A stretch of DNA of 64,000 nucleotides from Achromobacter insolitus (GCF_002209555.1 NZ_NJIF01000005.1:186001-250000); one strand, 5' to 3'. Positions 34,096 through 43,442 are shown, counted from the first letter of the stretch. Notes: a model not told the origin generated them from the sequence alone. Program-made: numbers and translations.

Positions 34096-34118
34096 GCGGC
34101 GGGCACCTCGCCCGCCGC
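34096..34118. terminator. GC hairpin after the ABC-F gene
   Basis: GCGGCGGGC and GCCCGCCGC pair perfectly over 9 bp around a five-base loop, seven bases after the stop codon. There is no U-tract, so it may be a weak or Rho-assisted terminator. Confidence 0.45.
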
Positions 34119-34140
34119 CGCTCCGATCCCGATTCGTCTA

Positions 34141-34170
34141 GAAATAGAAATCGTTATCATTTATACTCTG
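34141..34170 (+). promoter_or_regulatory. Candidate Fur box upstream of the ECF sigma gene
   Basis: The AT-rich segment contains AAATCGTTATCATTTAT, which resembles half of the palindromic Fur consensus (GATAATGATAATCATTATC). It lies about 45 bp before the sigma gene, where iron-responsive repression would be expected for a FecI-type factor. Confidence 0.5.
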
Positions 34171-34209
34171 CCGCGAATTTGACTCTATCTGGCGCCCGGC
34201 GCCGGCGAC

Positions 34210-34698
34210 ATGTCTTCGCTCACGGATGTATTCCTCCGCCATTACCGAGAGGTATTGGGTTTTCTCTCTTTGCGCACCGGCTCGCGCGACGTTGCGCAGG
34301 ACTGCGCGCAGGACACCTGGATCAAGCTGGCGGAATTCAAGGACAGGACGCGCCCTGACAACGACCGCGCCTACGTATTCCGCGTGGCCGCCAACATCGC
34401 CACGGACTGGCACAGGCGCCGCAGCCGCGAACTGGCGGCCACCGCCGACTTCGCGGCCTCCCGGCCCGCCCTGCATGAACCCGACACCCTCGACGTGGCC
34501 GCCGCGCGCCAGATGCTGCGGCGGCTGGAGAAGGCCCTGCTGGCGCAGCCGCGCCGCAGCCTGGATGTCTTTGTGTTGCACCGGCATGAAGGCTTGAGCT
34601 ATCGCGCCATCGCCCAACGCTTGGCGATTTCCGTCAGTGCGGTGGAAAAGCACATGATGCGCATCCTGCTGGCCTGCGACCAGGCGCTGGCCTCCTGA
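34210..34698 (+). CDS. FecI-type ECF sigma factor
   Basis: A 162-residue protein with sigma region 2 ('FLRHYREVLGFLSLRTGSRDVAQDCAQDTWIKLAEF...RAYVFRVAANIATDWHRRRSREL') and region 4 ('LEKALLAQPRRSLDVFVLHRHEGLSYRAIAQRLAISVSAVEKHMMRILLAC'). The order sigma-FecR-TonB receptor is the classical iron-starvation surface-signalling arrangement. It probably directs RNA polymerase to the receptor promoter. The anti-sigma gene begins two bases after its stop. Confidence 0.92.
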   Translation: MSSLTDVFLRHYREVLGFLSLRTGSRDVAQDCAQDTWIKLAEFKDRTRPDNDRAYVFRVAANIATDWHRRRSRELAATADFAASRPALHEPDTLDVAAARQMLRRLEKALLAQPRRSLDVFVLHRHEGLSYRAIAQRLAISVSAVEKHMMRILLACDQALAS

Positions 34699-34700
34699 TC

Positions 34701-35624
34701 ATGGCGCCTGCCGCCCCCCGGTCCCGGAGTACTCAAGAGGAAGCATCGCGCTGGGTGGTACGCCACAGCGGCCAAGGCATGGACGCGCAGGCACAGGCGG
34801 AGTTCGAAGCCTGGTACCGCGCCGACGCCAGCCACGCCGCCGCCTATGAGCGCCTGTCGCGCCTATGGCGACGGATGGGCGAAATAGAGCGCGGCAAGCT
34901 TGCGCCTCGGCGTGCGCGCAAACGCGGCGTGGCGGCCCTCGCCATTCTGGCCGCCTGGCCAGCCTGGCACCTGCTGCGCACAACCCACCTCGGGGCCGAT
35001 TACTCCACCGGCGCCGAAGTGCGGCGCGTGATGCTGCCTGACGGGTCCAGCGCCACGCTGGATGCCGATTCCGCCATCGCCATCGACTTCACCAAGGGCA
35101 AGCGCGAAGTAACGCTCCTGGCGGGACAAGCCCTGTTTTCCGCCGCCCCACGTGCCCCGGGAGGCCCGGACTTCGTGGTGGTCACGCCGGAGGCCTCCGC
35201 CGCCGCTCTCGGCACCCGCTATGCCGTTGCGCACGATGCCGGCGGCACGCGCGTCGTCGTGTACGAACATCGCGTCGCGGTCCAGTGCAAGCGCTGCCAG
35301 GACAGGCAGAGCCTGGTGCTGGACGCCGGCGACGGCGCCACCGTGTCGGCGGCGGGCATCACCCGGCTCGCCGCGGCCCCGCAGGAACGCGGGCCTGACT
35401 GGAGCCAGGGATTGCTGGCCTTCAACGATATCGCCTTGCCCGAAGCCGCCGCCAGGCTTTCCCGGTATGGCGGCAAGCACATCCTGGTGGTGGGCGAAGC
35501 CGCGCGCAGCTTGCGCGTGTCGGGCACCGCCAGCATCGGCGATCCCAAGCGCGCCCTGGCGTTGCTGTTGGCGCAGTCGAAGGTGGACATCACCGACCTG
35601 CCCGGCCTGCTGATCGTGCGCTGA
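34701..35624 (+). CDS. FecR-type anti-sigma regulator
   Basis: A 307-residue protein. The cytosolic N-terminus has the DUF4880-like 'EASRWVVRHSGQGMDAQAQAEFEAWYRADASHAAAYERLSRLW'. One TM helix is near residues 73-90 ('GVAALAILAAWPAWHLL'). The periplasmic FecR domain includes 'YSTGAEVRRVMLPDGSSATLDADSAIAIDF' and the C-terminal 'FNDIALPEAAARLSRYGGKHILV', an STN-like receptor-contact region. It would relay the receptor state to the sigma factor. Confidence 0.92.
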   Translation: MAPAAPRSRSTQEEASRWVVRHSGQGMDAQAQAEFEAWYRADASHAAAYERLSRLWRRMGEIERGKLAPRRARKRGVAALAILAAWPAWHLLRTTHLGADYSTGAEVRRVMLPDGSSATLDADSAIAIDFTKGKREVTLLAGQALFSAAPRAPGGPDFVVVTPEASAAALGTRYAVAHDAGGTRVVVYEHRVAVQCKRCQDRQSLVLDAGDGATVSAAGITRLAAAPQERGPDWSQGLLAFNDIALPEAAARLSRYGGKHILVVGEAARSLRVSGTASIGDPKRALALLLAQSKVDITDLPGLLIVR

Positions 35625-35651
35625 AACCGATTGAGCCAATTAGCAATCGGT

Positions 35652-35678
35652 AAATGAGAATCGATATAAATTATTCAT
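35652..35678 (+). promoter_or_regulatory. Candidate Fur box / AT-rich promoter of the TonB receptor
   Basis: AAATGAGAATCGATATAAAT lies 70-90 bp before the receptor gene. Its first half resembles a Fur-type GAGAAT(C/G)AT hexamer array. It is one of few AT-rich stretches in this region and probably holds the ECF-sigma-dependent promoter. Confidence 0.4.
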
Positions 35679-35738
35679 GAGCAATCCACTGAGGTAAACC
35701 GCGCCTGGACACGTCCTACGGCTGACATCAACACCCGC

Positions 35739-38381
35739 TTGGACGCATTTATGTCGCTTCACCCTATTGACCGGCGCGCTCGCCGGGCTGGCGCTACGGC
35801 GCTGCTCATCGCCTCCTTGATCACGATTTCTCCGGCTGCTGCCCAGCCTGCCGCCCCCACCGCCTATAACCTGCCGGCGCAGCCGCTGGGGGACGCGCTG
35901 CTCGCACTGGGCCGGCAAGCCAGCCTGGAGATATCGTTCCCGCCTGCGGCAGTGGCAGGCAAGGTCTCGCCCCCGCTGCAGGGGGAGTATTCGCCGCTGC
36001 TCGCCCTGAATCATCTGCTGGCGGGCTCCGGGCTGTCGTTACGGGCAGACGGCCCCGGCCGCTACATCGTGTACGTGGACAAGACCACTCAGTTTTCCGC
36101 CTTGCGCCTGGACGCCGTGCGTGTCTACGGAGAGCAGATCGGCGAACGCATCTACACCCGCGAGGACATCGCCGAAACCCCCAGCTCCAATCGCGACCTC
36201 AGCACACTGGTGGCAACGCATCCGGCCGTGCGCACCAATCCGGGCGCCGCCGGCTCGCAAAACCGCGGCTCGCTGAACGTGGAAGACATTTCGTTCCACG
36301 GTTCCAGCCCCTATCAGAACCTGTTCCAGCTGGACGGCATGGACGCGACCAATCGCGTGGACCCGGCCAGCAAGAACCTGAACCTGCAGGTCGGCAACGT
36401 ACCCAGCAACCCTCAGTCGTACTTCGTCGACACCAGTCTGCTGGATGAAGTGCGCGTGCACGACAGCTTCGTGCCAGTGGAGTACGGCCGCTTCACGGGT
36501 GGCGTCGTGGATGCAAGATTGCGCCGGTTCTCCGGCGAGAATCGGCTCAACCTCGACTATCGCTGGAACACATCCAAGATGACGCGGCAGGAGGTGGCCG
36601 AAGGCGAGCAGAACAGTTGGGCCCAGGGCAAGCCGGGCTACTCGCCGGAATGGAAAAAGCGCTTCTATTCCGCCGTGGGCGACCTCGCCTTCAATGAAAA
36701 ATCGGGAGCCGTACTGGCCATGTCGCGGCGCGAATCGGACATCACGCGCTGGAACATGGGTGTGGACGCAAAGGGGCAGCCAGCCCCGGGACAGGACACC
36801 TACAGCGACCGGATCGACAATTTCCTGGGCAAGTTCAGCGTGCGCGCCAGCGTCGACACCACCGCCGACCTGACCCTGAAGTACAGCGACCGCAGCGAAA
36901 CGCTGGCCAGCGACCTGTTCCGGCATACGCGTTGGGACAACAACCATGCCGCGCGCGGCATAGGCGCGAATGTGGACCACTATTTCCAGGGAGGACGGCT
37001 GGCGCTGCAGGCGGGCTGGGATCGTTCGCTCAGCAACCGGGAGTCCGTCGGCGACGAGCTGGTGACGTTTCGCCCCTATGGGCTGCCGCTGTACACCGCC
37101 GGCGGCTTCGGCAAGGAACAAACGCGCCAGGACACCTGGACACTGAAAGGCCGGATCGACCTGGATCCGATGCGCACGGGCGTATTCACGCACATCCCCT
37201 ATGCGGGCATCGAACTGAACCGGGTACAGGCGAACTTCGAACGCTTCCAGGAAAGCCACTCGTATCAACGCGCCTACAACCGCGACGGCAGCTACCGGGA
37301 TTTCAGCAAGGTCCGCTACCTGCCCGGAACCGTGGACGTGAACTACAACATGGCGAGCCTGTACTTGTCGGATCGCATCGAATGGGAACGGCTGGCCCTG
37401 GACGCCGGCCTGCGCTATGACCGCGAGACGTTCCTGCAGAGCGGCAATGTGTCGCCACGCACGCGGCTGGACTGGGATGTGACCGGTTCGGGCGACACGT
37501 TGCTCAGTGCAGGCTGGTCGCGCTACTACGGTTCCGGCGTGCTGGAGACAGCGCTCGAAGAAGAAAGAAGCCGCTTGCGGCGGCAGGTTCTGGACAGGAA
37601 CGGAAATCCCGTGGCGGATGGCAGCAAGGAATATTACGTCCAGTACAAGGGCCTGCGCATGCCGTATGACGACGAGTGGGCGGTATCGCTGCGCCAGCGC
37701 ATGGCGGGCATGGAAGGCGTGCTGAGCTATGTGCGCCGCAACGGCCGCGATCAGTGGACCAAGACCGGCAACGAAAAGGACGGCTACCGCTATACCAATG
37801 CCGGCTTGTCCACGACCGACGGTGTCAGCCTCTCGGTCCGCACGCTGGAGCCCTGGCGCCTGGGTGAAACGCGCTGGAACATGCAGGCGAGCTGGAGCTG
37901 GCAGAAGCGCAAAACCAACGCGGACCTGGTCGAAGGCTATACCGGCGATGCCCGCGATCCCGACGAATACGTGATCTACAACGGCTCGCGCATGCGCGCC
38001 ATCGACTTGCCCCCCTCCTCCTTCTACCAGCCGCAAGTCGCCACGCTGAGCCTGGTTGGCGCATGGCCGCGCGCCGGCCTGACCTGGAGCAACATGGTGA
38101 ACTGGCGCAGCAAGCGCGATGCCACCATCTACGTGGGATTGGGACCGCGCCCGGATTACCTGGACCGCTTCGAGTCCGGCGAGATTCCGTCCTACTGGAC
38201 CTGGGACACCAAGCTCGCCTGGAACCCGGCGTTCGCGCGCAGCCTGGAGTTCACGGTCGAGGTGCTGAATGTGCTGGACCGCCGGCCTGCCCTGACGGCC
38301 AGCAACCCAAATCTCAGGACCAACCGCAGCACTTACCAAACGGGACGCGAGCTATGGCTGCAAGTCGGTTATCGATTCTGA
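35739..38381 (+). CDS. TonB-dependent receptor with N-terminal STN signalling domain
   Basis: 880 residues. A signal peptide (to about residue 34, ending '...SPAAAQP') is followed by the STN domain ('AYNLPAQPLGDALLALGRQASLEISFPPAAVAGKVSPPLQGEYSPLLALNHLLAGSGLSLRADGPGRYIV'), a plug ('RDLSTLVATHPAV...FHGSSPYQNLFQLDGMDATNRVDP') and a β-barrel ending in the typical aromatic 'LQVGYRF'. STN plus the preceding FecI/FecR genes mark a transducer. The ligand is not evident; the plug is unlike standard siderophore receptors. The stop overlaps the downstream peroxidase gene by 28 bp, implying one transcript. Confidence 0.92.
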   Translation: MDAFMSLHPIDRRARRAGATALLIASLITISPAAAQPAAPTAYNLPAQPLGDALLALGRQASLEISFPPAAVAGKVSPPLQGEYSPLLALNHLLAGSGLSLRADGPGRYIVYVDKTTQFSALRLDAVRVYGEQIGERIYTREDIAETPSSNRDLSTLVATHPAVRTNPGAAGSQNRGSLNVEDISFHGSSPYQNLFQLDGMDATNRVDPASKNLNLQVGNVPSNPQSYFVDTSLLDEVRVHDSFVPVEYGRFTGGVVDARLRRFSGENRLNLDYRWNTSKMTRQEVAEGEQNSWAQGKPGYSPEWKKRFYSAVGDLAFNEKSGAVLAMSRRESDITRWNMGVDAKGQPAPGQDTYSDRIDNFLGKFSVRASVDTTADLTLKYSDRSETLASDLFRHTRWDNNHAARGIGANVDHYFQGGRLALQAGWDRSLSNRESVGDELVTFRPYGLPLYTAGGFGKEQTRQDTWTLKGRIDLDPMRTGVFTHIPYAGIELNRVQANFERFQESHSYQRAYNRDGSYRDFSKVRYLPGTVDVNYNMASLYLSDRIEWERLALDAGLRYDRETFLQSGNVSPRTRLDWDVTGSGDTLLSAGWSRYYGSGVLETALEEERSRLRRQVLDRNGNPVADGSKEYYVQYKGLRMPYDDEWAVSLRQRMAGMEGVLSYVRRNGRDQWTKTGNEKDGYRYTNAGLSTTDGVSLSVRTLEPWRLGETRWNMQASWSWQKRKTNADLVEGYTGDARDPDEYVIYNGSRMRAIDLPPSSFYQPQVATLSLVGAWPRAGLTWSNMVNWRSKRDATIYVGLGPRPDYLDRFESGEIPSYWTWDTKLAWNPAFARSLEFTVEVLNVLDRRPALTASNPNLRTNRSTYQTGRELWLQVGYRF

Positions 38382-39535
38382 TCCTGGGCGCCGCGCTGAC
38401 GCTGGCGAGTTCCGCACCCCGTGCGGATCCGGAACCCATCACGGGCCTGCCGGTCTGCAAGAACTCGGCCGGTTGGGATGCCGCGTGCCTGCGGCGGCAC
38501 TACTCGGGTCCGCCTGCGTCCTGGCCTGCGCCCACGATCGATCCCGGCGTGACCTGGCGTGAATGGGGGCCGGTGCCGCCCGCCGCCAGCCCTCCCCTGG
38601 GTTGGACGGCGCCCAATGGCGGCCAGCAGGAACTGACCGCCGACGTGGCCCGTCCCGCGGTCATCGCGTTGGGACAGATGCTGTTCTTCGACACCCGGTT
38701 GTCGCGCAAGGGGCAGGTGTCCTGCGCCTCCTGTCACGTGCCGCAGCGCGCTTTCACGGATGGACTCGCGCTGGCGATCGGCGAAGACAAGCTGATGGGC
38801 AGGCGGCGCTCCATGCCGCTGTATGCGGCGCCGTTCGCGCCGCGACTATTTTGGGACGGGCGCGCCGCCAGTCTCAAGGAACAGGTGCTGGGCCCACTGC
38901 ACGATCCCCGTGAAATGAACCACGATGCCGACGGCGCCGTGACGCGCCTGCTGGCAAGCGAGCCATATCCCGCTCAGTTTCTCCAGGCGTTTGGCCCAGC
39001 GTCCGCGTCGCAACCTCCGGTGGATGCGGACCGGTTGGCTCGCGCGCTGGCCGCCTACGTGGCAACGCTGCGGCCTGAGCCCACGCGCTTCGATGCGTTT
39101 CTGGGCGGCCAATCGGACGCTTTGGACGACGGCGAGCTGATCGGCATGCATCTGTTCCGCACCCAGGCCCGCTGCATGAACTGCCACAGCGGCCCGATGC
39201 TGACGGACCACCAGTTCCACAACATCGGCCTGTCGTTCTATGGACGTCGCAACCAGGACCTGGGCCGCTACGAAGTGACCCGCGCCCCCGCCGACCTGGG
39301 CGAATTCCGCACGCCCAGCCTGCGCAATGTGTCGCGGGCCGGCCCGTGGATGCACAACGGCTTGTTCGCGGACCTCAAGGGCTTGCTGCGCATGTACAAC
39401 GCCGGCATGGGCCGAGACCCGGCGCCCGCCGATCCGCCCGATCCCTATGCGCCGCGCAAGTCCGAGCACATCCGGCCGCTGGCGCTGAGCGCGGACGAGA
39501 TCGACGCCTTGCTGGCGTTCATGAAGGTTCTATAA
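38354..39535 (+). CDS. Di-haem cytochrome c peroxidase / MauG-family protein
   Basis: 393 residues. A signal peptide ends near 'APRADPEP'. Two haem c sites are present: 'CASCH' and 'CMNCH', in the contexts 'LGQMLFFDTRLSRKGQVSCASCHVPQRAFTDG' and 'LFRTQARCMNCHSGPMLTDHQFHNIGLSF'. 'GEFRTPSLRNVSRAGPWMHNGLFADLKGLL' is the C-terminal family block. Such periplasmic enzymes reduce peroxide (CcpA) or oxidise protein side chains (MauG, MbnH). Overlap with the receptor gene suggests a shared role in metal uptake. I start at the ATG at 38354, the only start just before the signal peptide. Confidence 0.9.
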   Translation: MAASRLSILILGAALTLASSAPRADPEPITGLPVCKNSAGWDAACLRRHYSGPPASWPAPTIDPGVTWREWGPVPPAASPPLGWTAPNGGQQELTADVARPAVIALGQMLFFDTRLSRKGQVSCASCHVPQRAFTDGLALAIGEDKLMGRRRSMPLYAAPFAPRLFWDGRAASLKEQVLGPLHDPREMNHDADGAVTRLLASEPYPAQFLQAFGPASASQPPVDADRLARALAAYVATLRPEPTRFDAFLGGQSDALDDGELIGMHLFRTQARCMNCHSGPMLTDHQFHNIGLSFYGRRNQDLGRYEVTRAPADLGEFRTPSLRNVSRAGPWMHNGLFADLKGLLRMYNAGMGRDPAPADPPDPYAPRKSEHIRPLALSADEIDALLAFMKVL

Positions 39536-39549
39536 GGGGAAAGCGGAAA

Positions 39550-39578
39550 GGCGGCGGCCCGGAGCCCCGGGCGCCGCC
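39550..39578. terminator. GC-rich hairpin between convergent genes
   Basis: GGCGGCG pairs with CGCCGCC, extended by an imperfect GCCCGG/CCCGGG stem, between the stop codons of the peroxidase and chorismate mutase genes. No strong U-tract is present, so termination is uncertain. Confidence 0.45.
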
Positions 39579-39587
39579 GGCCTGGCT

Positions 39588-39893
39588 TTACGAGTAGGGA
39601 CGCTCGCGCAGGCGGGTGTGGTGATCGACCACGGTGTCGATCACTTCGCGCAAGATGGTTTCGGCAAGCGCGGGCGGCACGCCAGCCTCTTGCGCGAGGC
39701 GGCGGATGCGCTCGACCTGCTGTTCCTCGCGCTGGGGATCCACCAGATCCATGCCCAGCTCGCGCTTGAGTTCACCGATCATGTCCGTGCAACGGAACCG
39801 CACGCCCAGGAGCAGCATGATCTGCTGGTCGATTTCATCGACCTCGGCGCGCAGCGACGCCAACTCGGCTTTGGGAGAATCGTTGTTGGCCAT
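39588..39893 (-). CDS. Chorismate mutase, AroQ class
   Basis: A 101-residue all-helical protein with 'LRAEVDEIDQQIMLLLGVRFRCTDMIGELKRELGM' and 'DPQREEQQVERIRRLAQEAGVPPALAETILREVIDTVVDHH', the AroQ fold with the usual Arg/Lys/Gln active-site pattern. It converts chorismate to prephenate. It starts five bases after the uvrD stop (ATG at 39893), so it is co-transcribed with the helicase. The TTG nine bases further upstream is less likely. Confidence 0.88.
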   Translation of the reverse strand: MANNDSPKAELASLRAEVDEIDQQIMLLLGVRFRCTDMIGELKRELGMDLVDPQREEQQVERIRRLAQEAGVPPALAETILREVIDTVVDHHTRLRERPYS

Positions 39894-39898
39894 GTATG

Positions 39899-42193
39899 TC
39901 AACCTTGAACAATATCGAGCTTGGCGATGCCCAACGCCAAAGTCTTGGCGCCCACGTCGCGGAACTGGATTTCAGCCTGGGCGTCCTGCCCTGCTCCGCT
40001 CAAGCCGATGATCGTGCCCTCGCCGAACCGCGCGTGGTGCACGCCCTGACCTACACGATACTGCTTGTCGCCCACCGTGACACCGGTGGTGACGCTGCGG
40101 GCTTGACGCGGCGCAATGGTATTGGTGGGCTTGCGTCCAAAAGCGTCACCCCGATTGCCGCCTCCCCAGCCTGCTCCCGTACCGCCGATCTGCGCGAGGC
40201 CCGCCTTGGGCGACAGCCACTTCAGATGCTGCTCGGGAATTTCGTCCAGGAAGCGGGAACGCATCGCGTAACGCGTCTGGCCATGCAGCATCCGGCTTTG
40301 CGCCAGGCTGATGTACAGGCGCTGGCGCGCGCGCGTGATCGCCACGTACATCAGGCGGCGCTCTTCCTCGAGCCCGGACGCTTCCAGCACGCTGTTCTCA
40401 TGCGGGAACAGCCCCTCTTCCAGCCCGGTGATGAACACGGCGTCGAACTCCAGGCCCTTGGCGGCGTGCACGGTCATGAGCTGCACCGCATCTTGCCCCT
40501 GCTGGGCCTGGTTGTCTCCCGCTTCCAGCGCCGCATGCGACAGGAACGCGGCCAGCGGTGTCAGGCCATCGGACGCCACGACGGGCGCGTCCACCACGCC
40601 CGCGTTGAGCGTGGATGCCGTGTCCTGTTCGGGCACCACGCCGGCAGGCATGCCGTCGTAGTTCTCCTCGGACGCGAAAACCGCCGCGGCCGTGATCAGT
40701 TCGTTCAGGTTCTCCAGGCGTTCCGCGCCTTCGCGTTCGGCCTTGTAATGCGCGTTCAGGCCGCTGGCCTCGAGCATGTGCTCGACCATTTCCGGCAGCG
40801 GCAGGTCACGGGTTTCTTCGATCAGGCGGTGGATCAGCTGCGCGAACTGGGCCAGATTGGATCCGCCCTTGCCGCCCACCAGCGCCACGGCCGCGTACAG
40901 GCTGGTGTCGTGCGCGCGCGCGGCGTCGCCCAATTGCTCCAGCGTACGCGCGCCGATACCGCGCGTGGGGAAGTTGACGACCCGCATCCACGACGTGTCG
41001 TCGTGGGGATTGGCCATCAGGCGCAGATAGGCCAGCGCGTGCTTGATTTCTTGGCGCTCGAAAAAGCGCAGTCCGCCGTACACCTTGTAGGGGATGCCAG
41101 CGGAGAAGATGGCATGTTCCAGCACACGCGATTGCGCATTGCTGCGGTAGAGCACGGCGATCTCGCGGCGCAGGCTGCCTTCGCGGATCAAGGAACGGAT
41201 CTCGTCCACGATCCACTGCGCTTCCATGCCGTCGGACGGTTGTTCGATGACGCGCACCGGCTCGCCGTCGCCCTGCTCGGTCCAGAGATTCTTGCCCAGC
41301 CGGCCGGTATTGTGGCCGATCAGCGCATTGGCCGAATCCAGGATGTGGCCGTAGGAACGGTAGTTCTGCTCCAGGCGGATCACGGTGCCGCGCGCGTAAT
41401 CGCGCTCGAAGTCGGCCATGTTGCCGACGTTGGCGCCTCGGAACGCATAGATGGACTGGTCGTCGTCGCCCACCGCGAAGATCGCGGCGCCGCCGCCGGC
41501 CAGCAGGCGCAGCCACTTGTATTGCAGCGTGTTGGTGTCCTGGAACTCGTCGACCAGGATGTGGCGGAAGCGGCGCTGGTAGTGCTCGCGCACGGGCGCA
41601 TTGCGCGACAGCAGCTCGTAGGCGCGCAACAGCAGCTCGGCGAAGTCCACCACGCCCTCGCGCAGGCACTGGGCCTCGTAGAGCTGGTAGATCTCGATCA
41701 GGCGGCGGCGATGGGCATCATAGGCTTCGACATCGGCCGGACGCAGGCCCTCTTCCTTGGCGCCGTTGATAAAGCGCTGCACATCGCGGGGAGGATACTT
41801 CTCGTCGTCGACGCCGTTGGCCTTCATGAGGCGCTTGATCGCCGCCAGCTGGTCGGTGACGTCCAGGATCTGGAAACTCTGCGGCAGGCCCGCATCGCGA
41901 TGGTGCGCACGCAGCATGCGGTTGCACAGCCCGTGGAAGGTGCCGATCCACAAGCCGCGCGTATCGATCGGCAGAATAGCCGACATGCGCGCAAGCATTT
42001 CGCGCGCCGCCTTGTTGGTGAACGTAACCGCCAGAAGCCCAAAAGGCGAAGCCTGGCCGGTTTGAATCAGCCAGGCCATGCGGGTGGTAAGCACCCGGGT
42101 CTTGCCGCTGCCCGCCCCGGCCAAAACCAGGGCGTGCTGCGGTTCTAAGGTTACTGCGGCGCGTTGTTCAGGATTGAGCTTCTCTAGCATCAT
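39899..42193 (-). CDS. uvrD: UvrD-family superfamily 1 DNA helicase
   Basis: A 764-residue helicase. Motif I 'AGAGSGKTR' (25-33), Ia 'AVTFTNKAAREM', motif II 'ILVDEFQDTNTLQY', motif III 'AVGDDDQSIYAFRGA', motif IV 'LEQNYRS', motif V 'LMTVHAAKGLEFDAVFITGLEEGLFPH', and motif VI 'EERRLMYVAITRARQRLYI' are all present. The C-terminal 'VRHARFGEGTII'-like Tudor region ('GQGVHHARFGEGTIIGLSG') contacts RNA polymerase in UvrD/PcrA. It unwinds DNA in repair. The ATG overlaps the desaturase stop (ATGA). Confidence 0.93.
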   Translation of the reverse strand: MMLEKLNPEQRAAVTLEPQHALVLAGAGSGKTRVLTTRMAWLIQTGQASPFGLLAVTFTNKAAREMLARMSAILPIDTRGLWIGTFHGLCNRMLRAHHRDAGLPQSFQILDVTDQLAAIKRLMKANGVDDEKYPPRDVQRFINGAKEEGLRPADVEAYDAHRRRLIEIYQLYEAQCLREGVVDFAELLLRAYELLSRNAPVREHYQRRFRHILVDEFQDTNTLQYKWLRLLAGGGAAIFAVGDDDQSIYAFRGANVGNMADFERDYARGTVIRLEQNYRSYGHILDSANALIGHNTGRLGKNLWTEQGDGEPVRVIEQPSDGMEAQWIVDEIRSLIREGSLRREIAVLYRSNAQSRVLEHAIFSAGIPYKVYGGLRFFERQEIKHALAYLRLMANPHDDTSWMRVVNFPTRGIGARTLEQLGDAARAHDTSLYAAVALVGGKGGSNLAQFAQLIHRLIEETRDLPLPEMVEHMLEASGLNAHYKAEREGAERLENLNELITAAAVFASEENYDGMPAGVVPEQDTASTLNAGVVDAPVVASDGLTPLAAFLSHAALEAGDNQAQQGQDAVQLMTVHAAKGLEFDAVFITGLEEGLFPHENSVLEASGLEEERRLMYVAITRARQRLYISLAQSRMLHGQTRYAMRSRFLDEIPEQHLKWLSPKAGLAQIGGTGAGWGGGNRGDAFGRKPTNTIAPRQARSVTTGVTVGDKQYRVGQGVHHARFGEGTIIGLSGAGQDAQAEIQFRDVGAKTLALGIAKLDIVQG

Positions 42194-43398
42194 GCCGCGT
42201 AGCGGCGCAGACGTTGAGCGAATTGCTCGAGCCCGGCGATGCCGCTTTGCTGGGCGCGCTGGCACCAGGCCTGCAGGTCATGAAGGAGCTGTTCGCTGCT
42301 GGCGCTGGAGCTTTCCCAGATCCGGCCGAGTTCGCGGCGCATCTGCACCAGGGTGGCCAAGGACTTGTTCTGGGCGATGGCCTGATCCACGGCGGCAACC
42401 TGTTCGGGCTGCAGGATGTCCTCGTTGCGGTGGATGGCGCGGCGCACGCTGTGCAGCTTGGTCCAGTCGCATTCGGCGCTGCCCTTGTTGCGCGAATCCT
42501 TCAGCTTGGCCAGCTCTTCGCGGGCGGCGCTCTTGATCACGTCCGCATAGCGGGCCATGACTTCGTAGCGGTGCGTGATCACGCCCTGCAGGGTGCGCAG
42601 GTCGATGCCGGTCTTGCTGTCGTCCAGCTTGAGCTTGGGCGCGACCTTCTTGATCTTGGCCAGGCCAAAGAACTTGAGGATGTTGATGTAGCACCAGCCG
42701 ATGTCGAACTCGTACCACTTGGCCGAGAACTTGGCCGACGTGCCATGGGCGTGGTGGTTGTTGTGCAGCTCTTCGCCGCCGATCACGATGCCCCAGGGGA
42801 ACACGTTGGTGCTGGTGTCCGGGCTGTTGTAGTTGCGGTAGCCCCAGTAGTGGCCGATGCCGTTGACGACGCCGGCGGCCCAGAAGGGAATCCAGGCCAT
42901 CTGCACGGCCCAAACCGTCACGCCGATGGCGCCGAACAGGGCGATGTCGATGGCGAGCATGGTCAGCACGCCCCACAGGCTGTGCTTGCTGTAGACGTTG
43001 CGCTCGAGCCAGTCGTCAGGCGTGCCGTGGCCGAACTTGGCCATGGTTTCCTTGTTGTTCGATTCTTCGCGGTACAGTTCCGCGCCGCGGAACAGCACCT
43101 TCCAGATGCCGAACAGGATGGGCGAATGGGGATCGCCTTCCTTTTCGCACTTGGCGTGATGCTTGCGGTGAATGGCCACCCATTCCTTGGTGACCATGCC
43201 GGTCGTCATCCAGAGCCAGAAACGGAAGAAGTGCATCACGGCTGGATGCAAATCCAGACCACGGTGCGCTTGGCTGCGATGGAGGAAAACCGTGACCGAC
43301 ACAATCGTGATGTGCGTCACAACCAGAGTGAACACGACAATCTGCCACCAAGTTGCTTGGGTCAGACCGCCGGCAATGAAGGAAAGGATGTAATCCAT
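42190..43398 (-). CDS. Membrane acyl-CoA/fatty acid desaturase
   Basis: 402 residues. Three His boxes give the di-iron site: 'FLHRSQAHRGLDLHP', 'VAIHRKHHAKCEKEGDPHSP', and 'GEELHNNHHAHGTSAKFS'. Several TM helices flank them ('YILSFIAGGLTQATWWQIVVFTLVVTHITIVSVTVFL' and 'AIDIALFGAIGVTVWAVQMAWIPFWAAGVVNGIGHYWGY'). It is a delta-9-like desaturase that introduces double bonds into membrane lipids. The C-terminal ~130 residues are a helical extension common in betaproteobacteria. The stop overlaps the uvrD start. Confidence 0.92.
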   Translation of the reverse strand: MDYILSFIAGGLTQATWWQIVVFTLVVTHITIVSVTVFLHRSQAHRGLDLHPAVMHFFRFWLWMTTGMVTKEWVAIHRKHHAKCEKEGDPHSPILFGIWKVLFRGAELYREESNNKETMAKFGHGTPDDWLERNVYSKHSLWGVLTMLAIDIALFGAIGVTVWAVQMAWIPFWAAGVVNGIGHYWGYRNYNSPDTSTNVFPWGIVIGGEELHNNHHAHGTSAKFSAKWYEFDIGWCYINILKFFGLAKIKKVAPKLKLDDSKTGIDLRTLQGVITHRYEVMARYADVIKSAAREELAKLKDSRNKGSAECDWTKLHSVRRAIHRNEDILQPEQVAAVDQAIAQNKSLATLVQMRRELGRIWESSSASSEQLLHDLQAWCQRAQQSGIAGLEQFAQRLRRYAA

Positions 43399-43442
43399 AA
43401 AGCTGTTAGGAGCCTCGCTAGAGAAGTGCCTGGAGTTTAGCT

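Noticed and set aside
36039-38339. A 766-codon open frame on the minus strand
   Set aside because: It is antisense to the TonB-dependent receptor and shows no protein-like features.
39896-42148. A 750-codon open frame on the plus strand
   Set aside because: It lies exactly antisense to uvrD, whose helicase motifs are complete. High GC content leaves antisense frames open; the translated product has no recognisable domain.
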